A DNA stretch of 64,000 bases, from the NCBI RefSeq assembly GCF_024347435.1, contig NZ_AP025480.1, forward strand, positions 1,302,001 through 1,366,000, read 5' to 3'. The position numbers were made by a program, and so were the translations under genes. This DNA is from Vibrio cyclitrophicus (GTDB lineage: Bacteria; Pseudomonadota; Gammaproteobacteria; Enterobacterales; Vibrionaceae). Every line of letters starts with the position of its first letter. The first letter of the stretch is position 1. Below are positions 17,226 through 28,649 of this stretch, piece after piece. The notes under the pieces are model-generated. The model was not told the DNA's origin and ran no database searches. It saw only the letters and a program-made list of their open reading frames with translations.

Positions 17226-18797
17226 ATGACTAAAGGTATAGATAAATACAGTATCGACAGTACGGATTACACTGTCGGTCAAGATAATGTCCAAAAATGG
17301 GGTTTTGATGTTCATAACCCAGTATTTGGTATCAGTGCGGGACTTATTGCTTTGTTCCTCATCGGTGTTCTGATTACAGATACCGCTTCAGCAAAGGCTG
17401 CACTAGATGGCGTTAAAGGCCAGATTATCAATTCGTTTGATTGGCTCTTCATCTGGTCGGGTAATATTTTCGTAATTTTCTGCTTAGGCTTGATTGTTTC
17501 TCCTTATGGTAAAATTCGCCTTGGTGGTGTTGATGCGACGGCAGATTACTCCTTTATGTCTTGGCTATCGATGCTGTTTGCCGCAGGTATGGGTATCGGT
17601 TTGATGTTCTGGAGTGTGGCTGAGCCTGCTGCTTATTATACAGGCTGGTACGAAACTCCGCTTAATGTTGCAGCGAATACACCAGAAGCGGCTAAGTTGG
17701 CGCTAGGTGCAACCATGTATCACTGGGGTCTGCATCCTTGGGCGATTTATGGCGTAGTAGCATTGTCACTTGCTTTCTTCTCTTACAACAAGGGGTTGCC
17801 TCTTTCTATCCGTTCTATCTTTTACCCAATTTTAGGTGATAGAGCTTGGGGTTGGGCGGGTCACATTGTTGATATTCTTGCTGTACTTGCAACCCTGTTT
17901 GGTCTGGCGACATCGCTTGGACTAGGTGCACAACAAGCAGCAAGTGGTATTCAACATGTATTCGGCATTGAAGCGGGCTTAGGGCTGCAAGTTATTGTGA
18001 TTACTGCGGTGACTTTATTGGCGGTAGTATCAGTACTTCGCGGTATTGATGGCGGCGTTAAAGTTATCAGTAACATCAACATGCTGGTTGCCTTCTTACT
18101 GCTGATTTTAGTGGCATTAATTGGCTATGCTGTGACGCTGGGTTCAATCCCGACAACATTGATGGCATACATCGAGAACATCATCCCGCTGAGTAACCCA
18201 CACGGTCGTGAAGATGAAGCTTGGTTGCACGGTTGGACTGTATTCTACTGGGCTTGGTGGATTTCATGGTCACCATTCGTAGGTATGTTTATCGCACGTG
18301 TTTCTAAAGGTCGTACAGTCCGTGAGTTCATTACAGCAGTACTTATTGTACCGACGACAGTGACTATCATTTGGATGTCAGTGTTCGGTGGGATGGCAAT
18401 TGATCAAATCGTGAATAACGTTGGTATTCTTGGGCAAGACGGCCTAACGGATGTATCACTAGCAATGTTCCAAATGTTTGATGCTCTGCCGTTCGGTACT
18501 CTGCTATCAATTATTGCGGTTGTATTGGTTCTAGTATTCTTCATTACATCGTCTGACTCAGGCTCTCTAGTTATCGACAGCATCACCGCAGGTGGTAAAG
18601 TTGATACACCAGTTCCTCAACGTGTGTTCTGGGCATTCCTTGAAGGTGCGATTGCTGTAGCGCTATTGTGGGTTGGTGGTACTGAAGCAGTGCAAGCTCT
18701 GCAAGCGGGTGCAATCTCGACGGCATTACCATTCACCATCATTCTATTGCTGATGTGTGTTAGCTTGCTAATGGGTATGCGTACAGAAAAACGCTAG
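17226..18797 (+). CDS. BCCT-family transporter (copy 2)
   Basis: 523 residues, colinear with copy 1 along its whole length, including the N-terminal VGQDNVQKWGFDVHNPVFG, MGIGLMFWSVAEPAAYYTGW, the Trp motif WTVFYWAWWISWSPFVGMF and TSSDSGSLVIDSIT. GAGAGGGATA precedes the ATG. It has its own 270-bp upstream region and terminator, so the two are separate transcription units, probably with different substrate preference or timing. Substrate is not readable from sequence. Confidence 0.92.
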   Translation: MTKGIDKYSIDSTDYTVGQDNVQKWGFDVHNPVFGISAGLIALFLIGVLITDTASAKAALDGVKGQIINSFDWLFIWSGNIFVIFCLGLIVSPYGKIRLGGVDATADYSFMSWLSMLFAAGMGIGLMFWSVAEPAAYYTGWYETPLNVAANTPEAAKLALGATMYHWGLHPWAIYGVVALSLAFFSYNKGLPLSIRSIFYPILGDRAWGWAGHIVDILAVLATLFGLATSLGLGAQQAASGIQHVFGIEAGLGLQVIVITAVTLLAVVSVLRGIDGGVKVISNINMLVAFLLLILVALIGYAVTLGSIPTTLMAYIENIIPLSNPHGREDEAWLHGWTVFYWAWWISWSPFVGMFIARVSKGRTVREFITAVLIVPTTVTIIWMSVFGGMAIDQIVNNVGILGQDGLTDVSLAMFQMFDALPFGTLLSIIAVVLVLVFFITSSDSGSLVIDSITAGGKVDTPVPQRVFWAFLEGAIAVALLWVGGTEAVQALQAGAISTALPFTIILLLMCVSLLMGMRTEKR

Positions 18798-19116
18798 GCT
18801 CTAAAGCCGAAATCTATCGAAGCTTATATGCGGTAGAGCGGTAAATAGTATGAAGGCAGAAGAGGAAACTCTTCTGCTTTTTTGTTTCTTCTTTATCATG
18901 TGTCCGCCTCTCTTTAACATATGAGATGTGATATAAATTCTAATAACCATATATAAAATACCGCCTTAAATTTGGCGAAATGCCAAGGAATTGGCATTAG
19001 CTAAGCTTATGGTTTACCTAAAATTATATTCCGATATTAAATTGTGAAATCGCTCGAATTTAATACTGATTTTGGGTAGTATGCGCGAGATTTCCCACCA
19101 CTCGTGAAACTTTGAC
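18798..19116. other. Intergenic region between BCCT copy 2 and chemoreceptor
   Basis: 319 bases. It holds the terminator at 18856-18883 and, closer to the chemoreceptor, the perfect dyad ATGCCAA/TTGGCAT at 18980-18997, whose left half can alternatively pair with TTGGC at 18972-18976. The rest is AT-rich promoter-like sequence with no recognisable operator. Confidence 0.5.
18856..18883 (+). terminator. Terminator after BCCT copy 2
   Basis: GCAGAAGAG (18856-18864), a GAAA tetraloop, CTCTTCTGC (18869-18877), then T's. Confidence 0.92.
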
Positions 19117-21000
19117 ATGAAACTAACACTAAAGCAGAAGTTGATAGGTGCTAGCCTATCTGCTGTTGTGGTTATGGCAACAGCGTTGACCTGGCTATCA
19201 GCAAACCAACTATTCGAACAGACTCGCAATGGCGTATACCTACGAGCTGAAAGCGTATCTGAAGCAGCATCTGAAGGTATTAAAAACTGGATTGATATCC
19301 GTACAGATATCGCATCAGCATTTAATGACTTTTCACGAGAGGATGATGTTGTTCCTTTCCTTAAGCAAGCTCGTGTTGCGGGTGGCTTTGACGATATCTT
19401 TTTAGGTACTCCAGAAGGTGGAATGTACCGTTCACACCCTGAACGTAATCGTGCAGATTACGACCCTCGTCAACGCCCTTGGTACCAAGAAGCAAACGCT
19501 GCAGGTAAGCAAATCATCACAACCGCTTACCAAGATGCGATCACCAAAGCTCTTCTTGTAACGATTGCTGAACCGGTTCGTCACAACGGCCAACTTGTTG
19601 GTGTCGTGGGTGCTGACGTACTTATCGACCAATTGGTTAACGATGTAATCAGCCTTGATGTTGGTGACAACGCTTACGCCATGCTAATTGATGCCTCTGA
19701 CGGTACATTCCTAGCACACCCAGATTCAGCGCTAAGCTTGAAACCAGTAAGCCAGCTTTCAAACGATATCTCTATGCCTATTATCGAGAACGCAGTACGT
19801 ACGGGTAGCATCGAGATTATTAAGCAACGTGGCGCAGAGAAGCTGCTTTATTTCACGAAGGTGCCTAACACTAACTGGATCTTCGCGGTTCAGATGGACA
19901 AGGCAACAGAAGAGGCGAACCACTCAACACTGCTTACTCAATTGATCACAACGGCTGTTATTATTACGTTAATCGTAATCGTATTAGTGTCTTGGTTAGT
20001 GAGCTTCCTATTCCGTGATTTGAACCGTGTTTCAGCGGCACTTGAAGAAATTGCTTCAGGTGAGGGTGACCTTACTCAACGCCTTGAGCCTAAGAGCGAT
20101 GACGAAATTGGTAAGCTTGCTGAAAACTTCAACCGTTTTGTAGGCAATATGCACACCATGGTGATCAAGCTAAGCGAAGTATCTGCTGCGCTAGGCAACC
20201 AAGCACGTCAAACGGCTTCTCAAGCTGAAGAACGTAGTGCTCGTATCCAAATGCAACAAGACGAGATCAACATGGTAGCAACAGCCGTCAACGAAATGGC
20301 TGCAGCAACACAAGAGATCGCGGGTAACGCTGACCACACTGCACAGAACTCATCAGAAGCAGTTGGCGCGTGTGAGCACGGTACTGGTCAAGTGACACAG
20401 ACGCAAAGCTCTATCCAAAACCTTGCTCAAGAAGTTCAAATCGCAACGAACGTTATCCTAGAACTTGAAGAGCACGGCAACAGCATCAACGCTATCTTGT
20501 CTAACATTCAAGGTATTGCAGAACAAACGAACCTACTTGCACTTAACGCTGCGATTGAAGCTGCACGTGCTGGTGAGCAAGGTCGTGGTTTCGCAGTAGT
20601 AGCGGATGAAGTTCGAGTTCTGAGCCAACGTACACACGGCTCAACGCAAGAAATTCAACAAACGATTGAGTTGCTACAAGGTACAACAGGCAAAGCGGTT
20701 AATATCATGAACGATAGCCGTAAACTTGCTGAAACCAGTGTTGATGACGCAAACTCAGCCGCAGCGAGCCTGACGCAAATCCATGCAGCTGTTGAACGCA
20801 TTAGCGACATGGCGACACAAATTGCTTCCGCTGCAGAAGAGCAAGCATCAGTAACGTCTGAGATCACTCGTAACACTGAAGGAATCCGTGACGTATCTAA
20901 TGAGCTAGCAGACGAAGCGCACCAAGCTGCGGAACAAGCTGCTCAGTTATCTGAACTGTCTCACGAGCTAGAAAGCGAAATTAGCCGCTTCAAGCTTTAA
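19117..21000 (+). CDS. Methyl-accepting chemotaxis protein with double-Cache sensor
   Basis: 627 residues. TM1 about 8-30; periplasmic dCache_1 about 35-270, with [12 protein letters not shown] followed downstream by a Tyr and Asp, recalling the Y-x-R-x-W-Y…Y…D pattern of amino-acid-binding dCache receptors; TM2 about 277-300; HAMP about 300-355; then a long cytoplasmic coiled coil with the signalling tip [18 protein letters not shown] and [15 protein letters not shown]. It sends ligand information to CheA/CheW. The neighbouring transporters handle organic acids and betaines, so its ligand may match theirs; this is inference. Confidence 0.93.
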   Translation: MKLTLKQKLIGASLSAVVVMATALTWLSANQLFEQTRNGVYLRAESVSEAASEGIKNWIDIRTDIASAFNDFSREDDVVPFLKQARVAGGFDDIFLGTPEGGMYRSHPERNRADYDPRQRPWYQEANAAGKQIITTAYQDAITKALLVTIAEPVRHNGQLVGVVGADVLIDQLVNDVISLDVGDNAYAMLIDASDGTFLAHPDSALSLKPVSQLSNDISMPIIENAVRTGSIEIIKQRGAEKLLYFTKVPNTNWIFAVQMDKATEEANHSTLLTQLITTAVIITLIVIVLVSWLVSFLFRDLNRVSAALEEIASGEGDLTQRLEPKSDDEIGKLAENFNRFVGNMHTMVIKLSEVSAALGNQARQTASQAEERSARIQMQQDEINMVATAVNEMAAATQEIAGNADHTAQNSSEAVGACEHGTGQVTQTQSSIQNLAQEVQIATNVILELEEHGNSINAILSNIQGIAEQTNLLALNAAIEAARAGEQGRGFAVVADEVRVLSQRTHGSTQEIQQTIELLQGTTGKAVNIMNDSRKLAETSVDDANSAAASLTQIHAAVERISDMATQIASAAEEQASVTSEITRNTEGIRDVSNELADEAHQAAEQAAQLSELSHELESEISRFKL

Positions 21001-21073
21001 GCACTAAGTTCTGAGCGAATAGCGATAACTTGATAGCTAAAACGACTAGCGAATAATTCGCGATAACGTTATC

Positions 21074-21109
21074 AAAAAGCCGAATGTGATTATCACATTC
21101 GGCTTTTTT
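21074..21109 (+). terminator. Terminator of the chemoreceptor gene and intron target
   Basis: AAAAAGCCGAATGTGA (21074-21089) pairs with TCACATTCGGCTTTTT (21093-21108); the T-run ends at 21109. The group II intron begins at the very next base. Confidence 0.92.
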
Positions 21110-23204
21110 GTTTGCCCAGCGAAGCTGGCAAACCCGTCAGGTTGAAAGAAACCTGAATCACCCCGACTGAGGGGAAGATAATCCGAATCGCAAGGGCGTT
21201 GTTGGCTAACGGCAGGGTCTGAAGGAAGCGATAGGAAGTTAGCAGTACACAACGCAAGTAAACCTGCTTCGGCAGTATAGGTGGGTAAGCGTCCGAAATA
21301 GCGCGAAGCCCTATACTCAGTCAGACCTATGCTGTGCTTGAGGGTGGCATTGTTAACAGGGAGCCAGTGCAGTAACTGGGGAAGCCTGACACCACATCCA
21401 GACAGTCTGGAAGCACAAACTCGAAGCGAAAGCTAAGAGGTGTGTTGGTGCGAGGTGGCAGATGAATCCGTAGTAGTGAGTAAGGCTAAGCCAGAGAAGC
21501 CCAGTAATGGTGTGGAGGAGAAAACTTAGCTGACCAGCAGCATCAAGTCTGATGGAGCACTGAAATGCCAAAAGCACTCAGTGTTGCGAAGGGAGGAAGT
21601 ACACTTTAAGTCTGTGATGAACAGATGTTTTTTTTTTTTCAGTGATACCCAAACCGAATCGCTATCGGGGTATTCCTAGTTTGGTTGATTGTGGAAGCAA
21701 GATACTGCGCTAAGAAACCGTATAGGGGAGTAACTCTGACTCACTTCAGTAAATTGCCACTGAGCTAGAAGGCTGAACAGCAGAGAGAAATAACACCCAC
21801 GCTGAAGATGAAACACCTGTCCCCACACAGCACACAATCCAAGGAGAGAAAGTGCGAGTTTATTACAGCTTATATGGTCATCTACTCAACAAAGAGAGGC
21901 TGTATAAAGGGTTTAAAAAGGTAAAGAAAGCGAAAGGCGCGGCTGGAATAGATGAGCAGAGCCTGAGCAACTACGCCGAAAATCTGAGTGATAACCTCGA
22001 TCAACTCCTCTCTGAACTTAAAACCAAGCAATACAAACCTCAGCCAGTCAAACGGGTAGAGATACCCAAAGAAGACGGAGGGGTGCGATTGCTCGGGATC
22101 CCAACAGTTAGGGATAGAGTTGTCCAACAAGCGCTCAACGATATCCTCACCCCCATCTTCGAAGAGCAATTTCACCCATCAAGTTTTGGGTATAGGCCGA
22201 ATCGAAGCTGTCACGATGCAATCAACAAATCCACGATGTTCATCCGGCGTTACGGGTTACAACACGTTGTAGATATGGACTTGTCGAAGTGCTTTGACAA
22301 ACTCGACCACGAGTTGATTATCAAAAGCATCAGAAAACGAGTCACAGATAGCAGTGTATTAGAGCTGATAAAACAGTTTCTAAAAAGTGGGGTGATGATA
22401 GACGGTAGTTGGCAGGAGACAGAGCTAGGAAGTCCACAAGGTGGTGTTATCAGTCCTTTGATAGCCAATATCTACCTTGATGCGTTCGATCAGGAAATGC
22501 GAAAGCGCGGCCATAGGATCGTTCGTTATGCGGATGACATACTCATCTTCTGTCGTAGCAAGGCAGGGGCAGAGAATGCCCTTGCACAAGCGACGAAGAT
22601 CTTAGAAGGAGAGCTTAAACTCACAGTGAACCAGACGAAATCACATATAGCGCACAGCAGTGATGGCGTGAAGTTTTTAGGTGTAGAAATCGGGAGTCAA
22701 TTTACCCGCATTCAAACTAAAAAACTGAAAGTGTTCAAAAGCAAGTTAAAGCGAATGACGAAGCGAGGGTGCGGTAAGCCACTTGAGCAAGTCATAAAAG
22801 ATCTAAACCCAGTGTTAAGAGGGTTCAGCCAATACTTCAGGATCACCAATAGCAGCAGGGAGTTCTCAAGACTAGCAGGATGGCTACGAAGAAGACTGCG
22901 TAGTATCCAGTTGAAACTTTGGAAGAAGCCTCAACGCTTACATCGAAAGTTAAAACAGTTAGGGTATAAGCCGCCGTTCCAGCATATCTCAATGACAAGT
23001 TGGGTCAGTGCAGCGAGTCCACTATCAAGCTATGCGATGCCAAATCAATGGTTTAATGACCAAGGATTGGTAAATCTTGGGACAATAAGGACAGGGTATG
23101 TGTTCAGCCAATATGCTGAATGGAAGTGTGCATGAGCCGTATACGAGGTCCGTACGTACGGTTCTGTGAGAGGGATGAGGCGGTAACGCCTCACCCTACT
23201 CGAT
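21110..23204 (+). mobile_element. Group II intron, about 2,095 bp
   Basis: The 5' end GTTTGCCC at 21110 matches the GTGTGCCC-type start of group II ribozymes. CGCAAGGGCGT and TCTGAAGGAAGC at about 21189-21225 match domain I core segments recalled from IIC introns. The maturase ORF lies in domain IV. Domain V is at about 23133-23170 (GAGCCGTATAC … GTACGTACGGTTCT) and domain VI at about 23171-23204 (GATGAGGCGG … CGCCTCACCCTACTCGAT). The boundaries rest on these resemblances. It sits directly behind a rho-independent terminator, the classic landing site of group IIC introns, so it is silent for the host gene. A T12 run is at 21628-21639. Confidence 0.88.
21852..23135 (+). CDS. ltrA: Group II intron reverse transcriptase/maturase
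   Basis: 427 residues starting at GTG 21852 with AAGGAG upstream. RT blocks are intact: GVRLLGIPTVRDRVVQQAL, FHPSSFGYRPNRSCHDAI, DMDLSKCFDKLDHE, GSPQGGVISPLIANIYLD, the catalytic YADD at 226-229, and KSHIAHSSDGVKFLG. A maturase X region follows (LNPVLRGFSQYFRI … FSRLAGWLRRRLRS). The protein stops without an HNH endonuclease domain, as in class C-type enzymes. The stop TGA overlaps the first bases of domain V. It appears full length and may be active. Confidence 0.93.
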   Translation: MRVYYSLYGHLLNKERLYKGFKKVKKAKGAAGIDEQSLSNYAENLSDNLDQLLSELKTKQYKPQPVKRVEIPKEDGGVRLLGIPTVRDRVVQQALNDILTPIFEEQFHPSSFGYRPNRSCHDAINKSTMFIRRYGLQHVVDMDLSKCFDKLDHELIIKSIRKRVTDSSVLELIKQFLKSGVMIDGSWQETELGSPQGGVISPLIANIYLDAFDQEMRKRGHRIVRYADDILIFCRSKAGAENALAQATKILEGELKLTVNQTKSHIAHSSDGVKFLGVEIGSQFTRIQTKKLKVFKSKLKRMTKRGCGKPLEQVIKDLNPVLRGFSQYFRITNSSREFSRLAGWLRRRLRSIQLKLWKKPQRLHRKLKQLGYKPPFQHISMTSWVSAASPLSSYAMPNQWFNDQGLVNLGTIRTGYVFSQYAEWKCA

Positions 23205-23500
23205 GTGCGTTCTAGTTAGAGTTATGAACCCTAATTAGTTGTTTGGATAACCTGGGAACTTAGTTTTGAGGGCCGCGCTAGTAGGAAAGCAGTGCTCCAT
23301 AAATTTCACCATCGCAGGGGCTCTAGCTTGTCGTTGTTAAGCTATTTTCTTTTTTACATCAAGGTCAGCCACCTATTGGAAGTGGAAGTGACGGGTTAAA
23401 CTTGATTGAAGAAGGGTGTAGCTCAGAATAATTAAAGACACAAAAAAGCCCGAGCATAAACTCGGGCTTTGAACGGTTATCTTTATAACTGATGAAGGCG
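23205..23500. other. Intergenic region after the intron
   Basis: 296 bases between intron and cydC. It has an imperfect dyad immediately downstream (CTAGTTAGAGTT at 23212-23223 against AACCCTAATTAG at 23227-23238, 10 of 12 pairs), then unremarkable sequence, then the cydC terminator at 23445-23470. No ORF is supported. Confidence 0.4.
23445..23470 (-). terminator. Terminator of cydC
   Basis: AAAGCCCGAG (23445-23454) and CTCGGGCTTT (23461-23470); on the minus strand the stem is followed by a run of T's (23442-23447). Confidence 0.9.
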
Positions 23501-25222
23501 CTAGATTGCCTGACGCAGTTGGAAATAACGTCCTGCTTCGTTTAACAGTTTCTCATGAGAGCCGTTTTCAACAATCTCGCCTTGTTCAATCAGAACGATA
23601 GAATCCATCGATTCCAGACCAATTAAACGGTGCGTGATGAAGATAACCGTCTTGCCTTCGAAGTGCTTCTCGAAAAGAGTCATGATGCTTTGCTCGGTTT
23701 GCTTATCTAAGCCTTCTGTCGGCTCATCTAAAAGCAGGATAGGAGCATCATGAAGAATGGCACGTGCGATGCCAATGCGGCGCTTCTCACCGCCAGACAG
23801 TTGACGACCACCATCACCTAACCAGCTATCAAGCGCGTTGTTCTCAAGCAGCTTTTCTAGACCAACGTCTTTAAGGATGTTCGCTAAGTGATCATCGGTT
23901 GCTTCTGGTCTTGCAATCAACAAGTTGTCACGCAAAGTACCATTGAGAATGTCTACACGTTGGCTTACTACACTGATTGATTCACGAAGCTGTGATTCAT
24001 TCCACTGCGTCAGTTCAACTCCCGCGATTGAGATGTCGCCTTTTTTAGGATCCCAGTAGCGAGTCAGCAGCTGAATCAAAGTCGACTTACCAGAACCTGT
24101 TTGGCCCACAATCGCAACCTTGTGCGTTGCAGGAATCGTTAGGTCAACAGCGTTCAGAACACTACGTTCAGAATCAGGGTAGTTGAACGTCACGTTTGAG
24201 AACGTAATATCAAGCGGCTTGTTGATGTCGAGTTTCTCTTCAGCAAACTGAACTTCAGGCTCCGACAGAATAACTTCGTTCAAGCGACGTGCTGAAGACA
24301 GAGTTTGACCTAAATGCTGGAACGCGCCTGCGATTGGCATTAATAGCTCAAAACTTGCCATGGTTGCGAATGCCATTAGCGCGATGAACGGGTCTGGTGC
24401 ATTACCACCCACGCCATCAGCCGCAAGCCAAAGCATAAGAACCAACGTCAAACCGTTGAACAGCATCAGTGCTGCTGACGCCATACCAGTTAGGTTAGCA
24501 TTCACAAACTGATTCGCCATCAGCTTCTGCTGCGTTTCTAGAATCGCATTGCGGTAACGCTCTTCAGCACCAAACAGAGTCAGTTCGCTGTAGCCTTCAA
24601 TCCAATCCAGAGTGGTAACACGAAGATCCGCTTTGTTTTGTGTCAGTTCACCGCCGTTACGTTTACCTAGCTTGTAAAACAAGATTGGCCAAACCAACAG
24701 CATGATCAGAAGGATAGAACCCAAGATCAAACCTAGTGAGCTATCGAACCACATCAAGAAAATAGTAAGGAAGAAGATCCCGAACACACCAACCGTCACT
24801 GGGCTTACTAAGCGCAAGTAAACGTGGTCCATTGCATCGACATCAGCAACCAAACGGTTGAGAAGGTCAGCATCACGAAGGTTCGAAATACGGCCTGGGA
24901 TCAGCGGAGCTAGCTTCTTGAAGAAGAAGATACGTAAATCAGTTAACAATTTGAATGTGGCATTGTGGCTGACAACACGTTCACCCCAACGACCCGCAGT
25001 ACGGCTCATTGCCAAACCACGTACGCCGCCGCCCGGTAGCATGTAGTTGAAGGTCTCACGTGCAATCGTAAGGCCTGCAACCGCAGAAGCTGAAATGAAC
25101 CAGCCTGATAGCGTTAACAAGCCGATAGAAGCCGAAAGAGTAGCAAAAGCTAATAGCATGCCTAGCGATAGGCCAAACCAATGCTTTTTATAGAGTTTCA
25201 GGTAAGGCAGTAAATCACGCAT
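23501..25222 (-). CDS. cydC: Heterodimeric ABC exporter subunit CydC
   Basis: 573 residues. An N-terminal six-helix ABC transmembrane domain (about 1-310) is followed by a nucleotide-binding domain with Walker A GQTGSGKSTLIQ, signature LSGGEKRRIGIARA, Walker B ILLLDEPTEGLD and the H-loop ITHRL. CydDC exports cysteine and glutathione to the periplasm and is needed for assembly of cytochrome bd oxidase. It overlaps cydD by 8 bp and ends at a good terminator. Confidence 0.95.
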   Translation of the reverse strand: MRDLLPYLKLYKKHWFGLSLGMLLAFATLSASIGLLTLSGWFISASAVAGLTIARETFNYMLPGGGVRGLAMSRTAGRWGERVVSHNATFKLLTDLRIFFFKKLAPLIPGRISNLRDADLLNRLVADVDAMDHVYLRLVSPVTVGVFGIFFLTIFLMWFDSSLGLILGSILLIMLLVWPILFYKLGKRNGGELTQNKADLRVTTLDWIEGYSELTLFGAEERYRNAILETQQKLMANQFVNANLTGMASAALMLFNGLTLVLMLWLAADGVGGNAPDPFIALMAFATMASFELLMPIAGAFQHLGQTLSSARRLNEVILSEPEVQFAEEKLDINKPLDITFSNVTFNYPDSERSVLNAVDLTIPATHKVAIVGQTGSGKSTLIQLLTRYWDPKKGDISIAGVELTQWNESQLRESISVVSQRVDILNGTLRDNLLIARPEATDDHLANILKDVGLEKLLENNALDSWLGDGGRQLSGGEKRRIGIARAILHDAPILLLDEPTEGLDKQTEQSIMTLFEKHFEGKTVIFITHRLIGLESMDSIVLIEQGEIVENGSHEKLLNEAGRYFQLRQAI

Positions 25223-26999
25223 CTAAATTACCCTTATTATCTTGTTGAGCTAAGTTCGCGTTAAGCATCTTTTCGAACAAACCACCCGCAGTCGATAGCT
25301 GAGAGTAATGACCTTGTTCAACCAGACCACCATCGCGCATAACCAGAATATTATCGACTGATTTAAGAGGGGCAAGTTGGTGCGTTACAAGCAGGGCTGT
25401 GCGGCTTTCAATATTGCTATTGATGCCTTTCATTACTAACTGTTCGCTACGAGTATCTAGGCTAGCTGTTGGTTCATCTAACAACCAGAACTGACCGTCT
25501 TGAATCATGGCGCGAGCCAGAGCCAAACGTTGAGATTGACCAACAGACAGGCCGCCAGAGCGATCAGAGATCATATAATCTAAGCCATGCTCGCTAACGA
25601 ACTCGTTAGCAAAAGACTGCTCAAGCGCATTCTCGACAACTTGGTCAGTGATATCGAGCTTACCTAGAGTGACGTTGTCACGAATTGTACCGTGCAGTAG
25701 CAACGGGTTTTGACCAACCCAGCTAATCGTCTTACGCCAAGAGGCTAAGTCTAGGTCACGCAATTCAATGCCATTGATTTTCAAGCTTCCTTCATAAGGC
25801 ATGAAACCAAGAATAGCGTTGATCAAACTTGTTTTACCCGCCCCACTTGGGCCAACTAACGCAGTCGACTGTCGAGTGTTAAGTGCAAACGAGATAGGGC
25901 CAACCAATTGAACACCTTCAGGGCTTAACACTTTTAGAGCTTGAGCTTCAATATTGATGCCTTGAGCCTGATCGAGTTGAGTGTCGCCTGATTTAACCTT
26001 AGTGATGTCTGTTTCTAAGAACTCGACAATACTTTCCGCAGCGCCAACCGCTTGTTGCTTCGCATGGTAGAAAGTACCTAAGTCACGCAGAGGTTGGTAA
26101 AACTCTGGCGCCAAGATAAGGATAAACAAACCAGCGAATAGCGTAATGCCGACGCCGTAGTGGCCAAAGTTCAGCTCACCGATGTAGGTGAAACCAAAGT
26201 AAACCGCCGTCATCGCGATAGAGATCGACGTGAAGAACTCAAGTACAGCAGAAGACAAGAAAGCGATTTTCAACACATCCATGGTACGCGTTCTAAACAC
26301 TTCAGATGCACCTTTGAGTACTTCTGTTTCAGCGTTGGTGCGATCAAATAGACGGATGGTTGTCATTGACTGCAAACGGTCGTAAAAGTGACCAGAAAGA
26401 CGCTGAAGCGCTTTGAAGTTTTTACGGTTGGCATCGGCTGCTTTCATACCAACAAGTGCCATGAACATCGGCACCAGTGGAGCCGTAAGCAAAAAGATCA
26501 ATCCAGCTGCCCAGTTTACTGGAAACACCACAACCAAAATAATGAATGGAATCATTACCGACAGAGACATCTGAGGTAGATAACGAGAGAAGAAGTCTTG
26601 CATGTCTTCTACTTGTTCTAGCAACAGGGTTGCCCACGTACCCGCAGGTTTGCCTTTGATGTAGGCAGGACCAAGTTCGCGTAACTTATCGAGAATGAGC
26701 TGCCTAATGTAGATACGGATCTGCTCACCACAGCGATAGCCGGCGATTTCACGACCCCATGTACAGCCTGCACGGCCAACGACCGATAGTGCCAAGCCTG
26801 CGAAATGACCAACCAGTTCAGATTTATCGACATTCTCGATGATCAGCTGATGAAGAATAGAGGCGAGAAGAGCTGCTTGAGCAATTAAAAACACGCTTGA
26901 AAGTACGCCAAGGCCAATCGCAATCATAAGCCAGCGTTTCGCTAACTTACTCTGTTGCTTAAGCCACTTGTTCAAGCTGCGTTGTTTTTTCTTATCCAT
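25215..26999 (-). CDS. cydD: Heterodimeric ABC exporter subunit CydD
   Basis: 594 residues. Transmembrane domain about 20-330, then NBD with Walker A GPSGAGKTSLINAI, signature LSVGQSQRLALARAM, Walker B FWLLDEPTASLD, H-loop VTHQL. The signature is LSVGQ instead of LSGGQ, a difference typical of one half of asymmetric ABC pairs. It partners with CydC. The start has no strong Shine-Dalgarno, and a Fur-box-like sequence lies at 27010-27026. Confidence 0.95.
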   Translation of the reverse strand: MDKKKQRSLNKWLKQQSKLAKRWLMIAIGLGVLSSVFLIAQAALLASILHQLIIENVDKSELVGHFAGLALSVVGRAGCTWGREIAGYRCGEQIRIYIRQLILDKLRELGPAYIKGKPAGTWATLLLEQVEDMQDFFSRYLPQMSLSVMIPFIILVVVFPVNWAAGLIFLLTAPLVPMFMALVGMKAADANRKNFKALQRLSGHFYDRLQSMTTIRLFDRTNAETEVLKGASEVFRTRTMDVLKIAFLSSAVLEFFTSISIAMTAVYFGFTYIGELNFGHYGVGITLFAGLFILILAPEFYQPLRDLGTFYHAKQQAVGAAESIVEFLETDITKVKSGDTQLDQAQGINIEAQALKVLSPEGVQLVGPISFALNTRQSTALVGPSGAGKTSLINAILGFMPYEGSLKINGIELRDLDLASWRKTISWVGQNPLLLHGTIRDNVTLGKLDITDQVVENALEQSFANEFVSEHGLDYMISDRSGGLSVGQSQRLALARAMIQDGQFWLLDEPTASLDTRSEQLVMKGINSNIESRTALLVTHQLAPLKSVDNILVMRDGGLVEQGHYSQLSTAGGLFEKMLNANLAQQDNKGNLDA

Positions 27000-27009
27000 T
27001 ATGAAGGCT

Positions 27010-27026
27010 TAATGATAATTATTATT
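27010..27026 (-). promoter_or_regulatory. Fur-box-like sequence before cydD
   Basis: The 17 bases TAATGATAATTATTATT agree at 15 positions with the matching part of the classic Fur consensus (GATAATGATAATCATTATC). It ends about 10 bases before the cydD start, within the leader. The site is AT-rich, so chance is possible. Confidence 0.35.
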
Positions 27027-27048
27027 TGTTGAGGGCGGCTAGTATACA

Positions 27049-27080
27049 AAAGAAAGCCCAGTGGATATACCGCTGGGCTC
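27049..27080 (-). terminator. Terminator between trxB and cydD
   Basis: AGCCCAGTGG (27055-27064) and CCGCTGGGCT (27070-27079), one wobble pair; on the minus strand TTTCTTTT follows. It suggests trxB and cydDC are separable transcripts. Confidence 0.75.
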
Positions 27081-27160
27081 TAGGGATTTACAACAAAATG
27101 TGATGACGCCCTGCATCTATTGAGGTGAGGGCTTCGATATTTAAATCTGCAATCTCAGAT

Positions 27161-28649
<1,489 letters not shown>

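Noticed and set aside
23205..23238. attC-like hairpin after the intron
   Set aside because: Core GTTRRRY/RYYYAAC boxes and the expected spacing are not present, and no integron cassette is nearby.
23416..23426. tRNA-like D-arm sequence GTGTAGCTCAG
   Set aside because: No acceptor, anticodon or T arm with GTTCRA can be drawn around it.
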